From Eudorina sp. 2006-703-Eu-15 (lineage: Eukaryota; Chlorophyta; Chlorophyceae; Chlamydomonadales; Volvocaceae): a stretch of DNA of 64,000 nt. Under the pieces are notes generated by a model, which had not been told where the DNA came from, searched no databases, and saw nothing but the letters and a program-made list of their open reading frames with translations. The stretch spans positions 189,952 to 253,951 of the forward strand of contig BDSI01000044.1 in the NCBI GenBank assembly GCA_003117195.1. Reading direction: 5' to 3'. Of this stretch, positions 26,227-36,413 are shown one piece after another. The translations under genes and the position numbers were made by a program. The first letter of the stretch is position 1; the number at the start of each line of letters is the position of its first letter.

Positions 26227-29200
26227 ATGTCGCTCTCCGTAACGCTAGTCCGGCAACTCTTCGACCTTTTCGCGTCGCCTGGGCCCACGTCACCGACAGG
26301 CTACCACGCAGCCAGCGCTCGGGCGCTGCCGGGCTCGTCCGGGCCTTGTCATTCGACCATTGGCCCCTGCCGTGAGACGTCGCCGTCCGTGGAGCTGACT
26401 GGAGATGCCCTGGAGCAGATATTTTTGCGCTGCGACACCGACACCCTCATTGGCTCTGTGCCGGCTGTTTGCAAGGCCTGGCGCGCAGCTGCTACGTCCA
26501 GCGGGCTGTGGCGCCACCGGCTGTCGCCCAAGCTCATGGTTGGTATAGGCTCCCAACACCGCAATGCCGGAAACCGACCGCCTGTGACGAGATGCAAACG
26601 CATTCTGTAGCAGCCAGTCCAATTGCGACACCTGCCCACCTGTCTGTCCTGAGATGCCTCGCAGTGCTGCGTCGTACCGGACACTCTTTTTCGCACTCCC
26701 CGGCTCAGTCTCGGTCCCCAGTCTGTGGCATGCCTTAGGGACGCGCCCCTTCGCAAGCCCTGACGGGTGTTCTGTCTCGTTGGCTGTCTGGTGGCTTTCC
26801 CGCTTTCGGCCCCGGGGCTAAGACGGCCAGACCCCACACAAGCCCGCACTTGCCCCCGCTGTAATTCGTTCGGACACAGCCGCCTTCAAACCCGCACTGG
26901 GAAGGGAAGCCCGCGCCGTCGCCGACTGGCCCCAGTAATTCCATGCGCATGCGCTGACCCCCCGGTGGTCCCCGCCCGGCCCGCGCAGACGGAGTTGTCC
27001 CCGCTGGCGGCCCTGGGGCCCCCGCTGTCCCCCGAGCGCCTCTTCCTCATCCTGCAGGGCCGCAACTTCCTGAGGAACCCGGTGAGCTCATCGCCGGACA
27101 TGATTGGGCATGGAATGGAGTGGAGTGGAGCTGGGCGGGGGCTTATAGGAAATTGGTAGACATATTGATACTGCCAGAGCGGGCTGCTGGGCGGGGGGGG
27201 AGTCGCAGGCAGTTTGGGAGGTGGAGCACCCGGTCCCGGTCCTGGTCCTGGTCCTGGTCTGTCTGGATCTTCCGCCCGCCTTCCGATGCGAAGGATCAGC
27301 CGCCGTACTGATTTGGGTTGAGGCCAGAGGCTGGGACATGGGCTGGATGTTGGTATCGGCCACCGCGCACAGGGCCGCCGCTGCCCGACCTGGGGCCCCC
27401 AACACATATAAACACGCGTACCTACACATACGCGTTTACTTTCCTCAGCACACAATGGGCCTCATAGCGCAGCTCTCCTTGCCCCGCTTCCCTTCCCTTC
27501 CTCCTCCTCGGCCCCCACAGACCTTCCGAAGGGACGCCAACACGCAGCCGCAGCTGGGGCGCGCTGCCGCCAAAAGCAGGTTCCAGCGGAGTGCTTGGGT
27601 GGGTGGGTGGGTGGGTGGGTGCCTGCCTGCCTGCCTGCCTGCCTGGCTGGCTAATCGGCGCGGCCTACCGGCATTCGCCTTCGCATCCATCGGGACACCT
27701 GTCCCTCCGGCCGATGGGTTGCTGCGCACTTCCTCAGGGGAAATGCCATCACCCACCCACCCACCCACGTGCCCCCACGCACGAAGGTCACCACGACGGC
27801 GATGGGCGACGGCGTGGCATGGGAGGCGCCGCCGGCGGGCATGCGGACGTACGGCACGACTTGTACGGTCGATCCACCCGCCCCGCTGCCGTACCCAGGC
27901 ACCGGCGTCCGGACACTGGGCGGGTCACAGCACCCCCAGCACCTGCAGGGGTTCTTCGGGAACGGCAGCGGCGGCTTCGGCATCTGGGGCCAAGCGCTCC
28001 GGGGCAGTGCCGGGGACGAGCACCAGCCGGGGTGTCTGGCTACTGCCAACGACTGGTGCGAGGTGGTGCAGGTGGGTGGGCGGACGGGCAAGCTGCCGCC
28101 GGCTGGTCAGCTGCGTCGTCGAGCTGTGTGCCAGCAGCTGTGGGTGCGTTTGCCGCTCCCCCGCTTTCCCGCAGCCCTTGGGGTGGGAGTCCCACGCCCC
28201 TGCAGCCTGCACGCACCACTGTGCATGGCTCCCGACCCCGGGGGCCGAGCTCCGCCGCGCTGCGTCCCTCTCCTGGCCGCCTTGCGTGCGCTCCGGCCCT
28301 CCCTCCGGCCCGATTCAGCCCTCCCTCGGGGCAGGTGTGCCGTCACTGTCGTACATCCGCTGGGTATGCCCGAGTTCGTTCTGGGTTGGGGTTGTTCCAA
28401 TTCAAGTCCCTCACGCCCCTTCCCTCCTGCCCTACATCCGCCCTCCCTCCCCCTTTCGGTCCCCCTCCCACCCTCCCGCAGGTTGTGGACCTTGACTGGG
28501 AGCTCCAGCGGCGGGGCCTGACTGCGGCCCAGGCGGCCCACCTGCTGGATGCGGAGCTGGGGCTGCGGCTGAGCGTGCACGTGGGGAGCAGGTGAGGTCG
28601 GGTCGGTACAAGCCATGGCCAGATGGGCGGAGGTGGAGATATCCCGTGTTGAATGGGGCCGCCCGACACTTGCTTCCCGGCCCCTCCCCGTGCGCCGCCG
28701 TACCCTGGTTGGGTCCAGATGGGATTGTGTCGGACAGTACAGCGTGGGTCTGCTGCTGGATGAGGGAAACGGCAACGCCAATGGTTACGGCTACGGTACG
28801 GCACACGACGGCGTGAGGCACGCGCCGGGGGCGTCAAGTGGCTGGGGCGCCACCGACGACGCCATCCCCTCCCTGCAGTCCTTTGTGATGCGCCCCACCC
28901 GCCACCACTTTTACACGGTGAGGGGATGCGCCGGGCGGGCTGGGGTGGGGTGGGTTCGGGTGTGCGGTAGGAATTTGGTAGGCAAGGATTGGTGTTGTGG
29001 GACGGGGGCGGTTGATGATCACACGCAATGACAAGGAGACCCAAGCAACGGCCGGAGGACTAGAACACTAGATGGCCCCCCGGTCGGACGATTCGGAACC
29101 GGCGCTTCCTTTGTCCTGCCCCAGCTTTTCCACCGACGCCTGGGCCCCTCCGTGGCGTTGCCTGCCCAGTCTGCGAGTCCTTCCAACAATCCGCCCTGTC

Positions 29201-29492
29201 CCTCGTCTCCGGCCCCATCACGCATCCTTCGGTCCCTGACTGCACACTGATCGTGTAGCCACGGCGTGTTCCATCCTCCCCCACCCCCACTCCACCCGCA
29301 CGCCAGGGCCGGGTGGTGTGCACATCAGACAGCTGGCAGCGCTTCGAGTACCTGCTGCCCAGCTGCCCGCGCGGCTTCAGGAGGGCGGTGGTCATCCTGC
29401 GCGGCCGCCGCGCGCCCAACTCCATGATCGTGTCCCCCCTACCGCGCTACTGCGGGGCCAAGTTCGCGTCCGCCGAGCTGGTCTTCACGTAG
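26227..29492 (+). CDS. F-box protein with F-box-associated (FBA) domain (7 exons, 420 aa)
   Basis: Exons: 26227-26538, 26989-27081, 27521-27598, 27787-28071, 28482-28591, 28719-28917, 29307-29492; phases are consistent throughout. An F-box lies at residues 57-98 (LTGDALEQIFLRCDTDTLI, VCKAWRAAATSSGLWR). The FBA domain begins at NFLRNP (end of exon 2), with the diagnostic WCEVVQ-VVDLDWEL block split by an intron, then RPTRHHFYT, SDSWQRFEYLLPSCPRGFRRAVVILRG and a final GAKFASAELVF strand. This is the FBXO2/6/27/44 architecture: substrate receptors of SCF ubiquitin ligases, some binding N-glycans in ER-associated degradation. The C-terminal aromatic YWKGW segment that forms the FBXO2 glycan pocket is replaced by NSMIVSPLPRYC, so a glycan ligand is doubtful. 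The middle (exon 4) is Gly/Pro-rich. The exon 1 donor (GTTGGT) and exon 3 ends are the least certain sites. Confidence 0.82.
27596..27652 (+). repeat. GGGT then CTGC tetramer repeats in an F-box gene intron
   Basis: About five GGGT units followed by five CTGC units start right at the splice donor after exon 3. The donor GTGGGT is itself part of the repeat, so donor position could shift between alleles. Confidence 0.8.
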
Positions 29493-30162
29493 GCCAGGAA
29501 ACCCCCAAGGGGGGGGGACCCCCGGGCTCTATGAGGGCAAGGCTGGTGAGCCAACCACATGGGGCCCACCGGGGAGGTCAAGCAGAGGGTACCGGCAGCC
29601 CAGTGCGTGACTCTTTCCTGAGTAGCGTTGCAGTGGATGCGGACAGTCGGGGGGAGGTCGGTTTGGGGGTGTCGGCGCCAGTCGGAGTTGGCCTGGAGTC
29701 CCGTTGTCGTACGGTGTCCCAATAGGCAGCAAGGAAGCGGGGAATGCAGTGGCGGGGCCCCCCACGTAGAGGTCAGTGCTGAGGGAAGGAGGGAGGTGGA
29801 GGAGGAGGTGGAGGGGGTTTCCTGGATGCGCGGCGGTGTAGCAGGTTTAGCTGCTCGCCGCGATGCGCACGACGGTACCGCAAAGGCCGACTGGGGAAGC
29901 GCACGTGGGTGCATCTGGCTGCTCGGTGGAGCCGACCGGGGGGTGCCGTGCAGGCTGGGTCGGGCGAGGGGCCGGTGACTCCGGGAGGACCGGCGACCAC
30001 CTCTGCGACCTTAGGCGCCCGCTCCGGCGGACTCGCGTGTTGCGACCTGGGATCGCGCCCGTTTCGGCACCAGGCTTGGCCCCTCACGTTTGCAAATACC
30101 TAAGGAACGTTTGTCAGGTCGCGTCAGGGCGTGTTTCGGTGCACTTGTGGAGCCTGTCCGGA

Positions 30163-30260
30163 GCGCCATGGTGGCGCAAGTTCGTTTAGGCGGTGTATGG
30201 TGAGGAAGCCTCGGCTGTCGCCGTTGGCTGTCACCGATGACCCACGGGGTCCGCTGTAAC
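30163..30260 (+). repeat. Dispersed repeat, copy 1
   Basis: Starts CGCCATGGTGGCGC and ends GTCACCGATGACCCACGGGG plus an AT-rich tail with AATAATAA. The same order of words recurs at 32032-32120, and the last 40 bp recur at 21341-21380. Confidence 0.75.
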
Positions 30261-30548
30261 ATCCTTAATAATAAGGTCGCGGGACACCGCCTGCGTGCCG
30301 GCTTTATCGAGTACGGGAGGCGTCAGGGTCACCCGACATGCAAACTCATGGAATAAAGCAGGGAGCGAGTTTTCTACGGTGACCGCTGCTGATCCTGTAA
30401 GAGCAACGCGCGGATACGTTCTGCTCTTGCCGAGTGGATGTCCTACAGCGAAACGGTCCACATAAACGGAGTACGCTGTTAGCAAACACCGCGTAAGTCA
30501 ACGTTGCGACTATAAAGCAGGGCCCGAACAAACATAAGCGCAGAACAA

Positions 30549-30628
30549 TCTGCACGATAAGGTCTTCAATTTATCGTGCAAAACAATCTGCACAATAAGG
30601 ACTTCAATTTGAAGATCTTATCGTGCAG
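30549..30628. repeat. Imperfect palindrome / hairpin block
   Basis: TCTGCACGATAAGGTCTTCA near the left end is answered by GAAGATCTTATCGTGCAGA at the right end. Related half-units (TTATCGTGCAAAACAATCTG, TGCACAATAAGGACTTCAAT) lie between. It is AT-rich and could fold as a long hairpin. Confidence 0.75.
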
Positions 30629-32031
30629 AATGTTTTGATTGATGCAAATAAATCCTATTCTTCGCGATTTCATGCACATCTTGCCGTGTGATACATTCAT
30701 ATGGGGGCCGAGGTCGCGCGTGCGCGAATCCTCAGCAATTCAAAAATTTAGCCCTGCCGGACACCATAAAGGGCCGACCACGGAAGGCCCTCGCAAAGTG
30801 CAAGACGAAGACCAACCATGCAACCGAGGCCATCGGGACCACCTCGAGAAGCGGGCCAGGTAAGTATGATTGTTACAGAGAAGATCTCGGCATGCGGGTA
30901 CAGCACTGCTGACTAGTAATTCAACCATTAGCGATGGTGGGTACATGTGCGCAACCAGCATCTATCCTGCCGGGCCCATAAACAAAAGGACTTTATTGTT
31001 GTTCACCTGTCAACAACCCTACATACGTCAACAATCCGCAATCAGCCAACGGCCACCCGTCCGAAGATGGAACGGCCCTTTCCAGGCGCATCTGCCACAC
31101 CGCTCGCGCCGCACCTTTTAGAGCCCAAATTGTTGTATCATGCCTTATCAGAAAAGGACCAGCTGGCAGATGCCTACCAGTGACATCTCATGACACTTAT
31201 CCAGGATCGTTATTTATCGCACCTTTTGGAGCCCTGCACACTGCCCCTGCGCGCGTGCCCCTGACATGCCCCACATCGCTACTGATGGCTGCTGCTCGCC
31301 GGCCCGCCGGGGACATCCCCGCCATTACCGGGGCGCTGTCACGCATCAGGGCCTCATGTGCGCACCCATATGCTATGCCACACCGAGCAGCTCGGTCCGA
31401 GCTGGTCCATAGAACTGCCCCACGTCCCTGATACTAGCAACCCATACCGCCCACCGCCCACCTGAACGGATTCGGCTGGCGCCCGAGGAGCAGCTCGGCA
31501 ATCTCAAAAAGCCCGTCTCCAGCAAGTTGGAAGGTGGGTGTGGAGGGCCAGTGTGTGAAGGGTGATTGATCATGACTGTTGACAGCCCGGAGAAGTACAC
31601 GCCGGTGTCCTTGCCGGAGCACGTCGACCCACCTGTGGGACCCTTCGCGGCTGCATGGACGGGCGCGGAACAGCGGTGTGGCGATGCGTACCTGTCGCCG
31701 CATACGCACCGTATCGTGCCCGGGGGGGATTCGGCGGTCTGGACGGGCGGAGTAGTGAGATATCATCCATTCCTTGGACGCCTAATGGCCGTGTATGGGT
31801 GCGTTTCAGGCCCGCCATTGCTGCCACCGCCACTTTCACCCCCGCTACGGTTCTACACCCTGACGGCGGGGCCTAGCGGGACCAATAGGCTCGCGAGGGA
31901 CGTCCCAAAGGCCAGGGGTGACGGATTGAGGCAGGGTTGGCTGCCCAACGCAAGCAGCTCCTCGGCGGCTGGTGCCCCAACAACCCTCCTGCCGGCCAGT
32001 CCACACCGCAGTAGCTCTCCACAAACCCGGT

Positions 32032-32120
32032 ACGCCATGGTGGCGCGGGTTCGTTTTGGCAGTGTGCGTTTTGTGAGGAGGCGACGGCTGTCACCGATGA
32101 CCCGCGGGGTCCACTATAAC
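32032..32120 (+). repeat. Dispersed repeat, copy 2
   Basis: Shares CGCCATGGTGGCGC, GGCTGTCACCGATGACCC and CGGGGTCCRCTRTAAC with the copy at 30163-30260, in the same orientation and order, followed by AT-rich sequence. Confidence 0.75.
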
Positions 32121-33088
32121 AAAATTAAATACAATACCGCGGGGGGTTGAAAGGCATCGCGACTTCAGTTCGGCATGAACCTGCTTGAATGCGTCTGCAT
32201 TTGACCCGTAAGGAGCACTCCAACAATGTCCTTTCAATGGGCCGCCAGGAAAGGACCACCTCAAGACGTGAGTTCTGGCACGACACGACGGCTCACTGAC
32301 TGAGGGGCCCCTCGCAGATCGTGAACACATCCCCAGTGTCCAACAGCATGCAAACCGCCCTCAATTCAAAAAGGAAAGCATCCCGAACAGATAAACGACC
32401 GACTAACTACTCTACTCGGACAGCTGGTAACTACAGAAAAACCATCCACCGCAACCCGCGTGATTTCGACACAGGCGGCGCTGTTTTCCTGAACAGCCCT
32501 GGAGATGTGCACAGGATGGGCAACGGCCCAGACAATCATCGTCCACCACGGCTATGTCGGCAACCTCCGGCCTGCCCGGCAAAAAGAAAATTGAGATCAC
32601 CAAAGGGAGCAGCGGCCCCCGTCATTCCAGGAACGCGGCAACGTACACACAACCCGGGGTGCACATTCCCGTTGGCCGTCCCCGTGCCTGACCCTGATCT
32701 GACGAAAAATAAACATGTCGCGGACACGGCGACTCGCCAGCCAACAACCCAGCCATGGATACAGGCAGACTCGAATACATATGGACAACTGCTGTGCAAC
32801 CCTTCACACGCAACTCCAACACGCACCTGGGCATGAAGCTTCTGCAGTGCGGCACACCTCTTTGCCGCGGGACGGAAGTCTATCAGATTGTTAAGCATGT
32901 GGGTGTTCGGATCCTCCCGCACGTGTGGTGCCAGCCAAAACGGCAGCAATCGCACGAACAGCCTGAGCACCCGCAGTGACTGTCACTCCCCCAACCAAAC
33001 CCAGCCCCCCAACGCAGGTGCGCTTCCCGCGGGTGTCCCGCAGGTCCTCGCGTCGCGTCGGCGGGTGACCTCCCGTTGGGCCTCTCCC

Positions 33089-35259
33089 TCAGCGCCAGGC
33101 GGGCTTCTCCAGCGGCGTGTAAACCGCCTTGACCTGGGGACCGCCATGCCAAATAAACAGGGAGCAGCAGCGCCTCGTCTCATTCTAGCCGTCACTGCAC
33201 TGCAGGGCCGGGGCGCGCCCGAGGCCCCACCACCCGTCGCACCGACCCAGCTGCATCCTGCACACAGCCACTGCCCGCCCACCTGCGACCACGGCGACCT
33301 CTCAACCCGGGGGCCCCCCTCCACCCCGCCCCTGCACCTCACCTGCGTGTAGTTGGACAGCGCGTACTCGCCCTTCTCGCGGCCAATGCCTGACTCCTTG
33401 TACCCGCCGAACGGTACGGCGCCGTCGTACTGCGGTGGTGGCAATGCGGTAGACGGGCGCGGTGTCAAGCCGGGCGCGAGGGACGGCCTCTAGGGGAGCT
33501 ATAGCCTAGAAGCCACAACAACATTCTCCTTGGTACGGCCGAGCGCTGAAGCCCTGCTCCCAGGGCACCTGCCCAGCTGACCTAGTGGGTAGAGAAGAGA
33601 CCCGCCCGACTCATTGGTATTGATAGCCCATCCCCTTTTGACGACCCCACCGCGCGGTTAGCCAGGCCTGATTCCGGTCCGCAATTTCCCCACCCCATCC
33701 ATCGCCCAAACGCGGGGGTACAATTCTTGCGTACGCATCAACCTACACAGGAACCGTACAAGGTGTATGTGTCATCCGCATCCGTGGCAAAATGCCTAGG
33801 AGTTTCAAGCCCTCACCAACCTCCCTCCCAGTCCCCATCCCTCCTGCCGCACACCGGGCCAAGCCTTGCCCCTGACCGGTCCCTCCCTCCCTCCAGCCAC
33901 CCAGCCAGCCGGCCACCCACCCACCCACCCACCAGCTAGCAACCCACCCACCCCCACCCCCAGCCAGCCAGCTAGCCAGCCACCCACCAGGTTGTAGCAG
34001 TTGACCCAGACGGTGCCGCTGCGCAGCGCCCGCACCAGCGTGTTGACCGTGTTCAGGTTGTTGGAAAAGACCCCGGCGGCTAGACCATAGTTGGTGTTGT
34101 TGGCGCGGGCAATCACCTGGTATTGGTGCGGGGTGACACACACACACACACATATATCATTGCCCTAGCGGCGCTGACGGCCATGGAGCGGGCGAGGGTT
34201 GGGCTACGTGCAGCGACCCGCAACGGGGGCGCACAACCCGTGCCGGGGGCGCCGGCTGCCCCGTCGCCGGTAGATGTAGCTAAGGCGCGCGCAGTCATGG
34301 AGTTCTGGCAGCGAGTCGCCAGTTTTGCAGAACTGGGCCAACCGCGACGGGGATGGGAGGGGGTGGGACCGGACCACCCAATGCTATCGGTGGTGGACGG
34401 CCGGATCCGCTGCGTGCAGCCAGTAGACGTAGACTCTTGATGGATAGATAGCAGCGCGAGGCTCTAGGGTGTAGGGATTGGGGCAAGGGAAGCCCACTTC
34501 CGGACACGATGGGGATCGTGGGTGCCCGAGGAGGGTCGGGCCCGACCAGTGGGAGTTGGCAGCGGGACTTGTAGGCGAGGGCCGCTCGCGACGGGAAGGG
34601 GTGTACGACAGGGAAGCTTACGTGGTGATGTGCTGCCTTGTGTAAATCATAGCCCCATCATGGAGCGCCCGACTGCATACCCGGACCCAGCAAGGCCTGA
34701 CGTGTGCGAGACGCCCCGCTGGGACTCAGCTGGGCGGGCAGGCCTGCCGGAGGGTGCAACCTTAGCTAGTACGATTAGGTTGGGACGCGAGACCAGGCTA
34801 GTTTTACCGCACCGGGCAGGGGCGCGCCTCCGAATTGCTGAGGAACCCTAGTTGATCTCCATTTATTGGTGAGCCCAGGTACGTGAGTGGGGTACGCCTC
34901 TATGTAACCCTCTATGTAACCTATTCCTTCTACATAATTTCTTAAAAGCCCCCATCCTTTTCCGATGCCAAGCGATACCCAATTTTATTCCTTACTTCCT
35001 TTGCGTGCGCCCTGGGTGTTGCAAGGACTTGAGGAGGTTGAACAGCGGACTGCGAGGCGCAGATCCCTCCGCCCAATCCCTTGAGGGGGCACAGCTGTCA
35101 CCGATCCTCAGGGATCGGGCGCGCGCCCTTGGTTGAGAGCGAGGGGACAGAGGCCCCTTACGCCCCTCTCCCCCGAATCCGGGGGAGAGTGCTTCGGCGG
35201 TCTCCCGTATGGGGCGGGGTAGCGCCCCCGGCCAGCGTCGGCCCGGCAGATATGTAACG

Positions 35260-35315
<56 letters not shown>

Positions 35316-36380
35316 GCGCCACCAGAACCAGATCTGTCAGCCGATGGCCGCTCCAGGCACCCACCGGCCACCGGCCAGCACCCACCGCCGGCCCCACAAC
35401 ACGCCTTTGCAGAACCCCCCAACACGCGCTCCCGGATAGTAGTCCGGGACCGGGACCGGGGTCAGAGACCGGGTCACCGACAACCCGCGGGGTGCAGTGC
35501 ACTGTAACCAGGGGGTTCATTCACGGGGGTCCGCCAGTGTGGTACCCCTCGCCCTCGTCCTCGCCCTCGCTGCCCAGTGCCCACCTCGTCCAGGGTCTTC
35601 CACTTCATGATGCTCTGCACGGGGCCGAAAATCTCCTCACGGGCGATCTTCATGTTGTCGTCCACGTCGGCGAACACGGTGGGTTCCACGTAGTACCCCC
35701 GACTGCCCGCCCGCCGGCCGCCCACCATCAGTCGGGCACCCGACTCCTTGCCGCTGCGGATGGAGGTCACAGCGGAGGAGGGCAGGGTCACCAGGCAGGG
35801 ACGCGAGTGGTGCAAGGCTGCGCACCATCGCCAACGAGCGCGCACCAGCGCTAACATGACCATGAGTGCTGCCCTGACGCGCTTTGCGAGGTCGTGCTGC
35901 CCGGCCGTTGCGGCGCTTTTGCGGACTCCACCACCTCCACCCTCCGCCCTTGCCATCGCCGCTGGACACATGTCTGCAATTGTCGTGGCGTCCACCACCC
36001 TCCGCCACTGCCCTCCCCTGGCCCCCTGTCCTGCCTTTTCCAGTACAGAGCCATTCGGCGGTGCGCTTGCAATCCCCGCTGTGTTTTGCTCTTCTTCTGA
36101 ACCCCGCTGCGCATCGCCCGCTGTGAATCGCCGGGGCCCGTCCTTTCAGCACCAAAACCTCCTCCACTCCCGTGGCTTGGTCTGGGCTATCTTTTGGTTC
36201 TTCGTCCCTACCCAATACGGTGTTCCGCCCCCGGCCCCTCCCCCGGGTCCGCTCCCCCACCTCTCGATGTAGCCGAGCACCTTGTTAAACTGCTCACTGT
36301 CCACCTGGGGGCCCTGTTCCACGGCGCCGAAGGGGTCGCCCACCTTGCTGCACTCGGGGCGGGCGGGCGATTGGGAGGAT

Positions 36381-36413
<33 letters not shown>

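Larger units (their letters stand above)
29493..33088. other. Convergent intergenic region with dispersed repeats
   Basis: 3.6 kb between the ends of the F-box (+) and ALDH (-) genes. 30250-32900 is AT-richer than the surroundings. It contains two copies of a ~90-bp dispersed repeat (30163-30260, 32032-32120), a palindromic block (30549-30628), and no supportable ORF. TGTAA at 30255-30259 lies inside one repeat copy and is far (763 bp) from the F-box stop. Confidence 0.5.
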
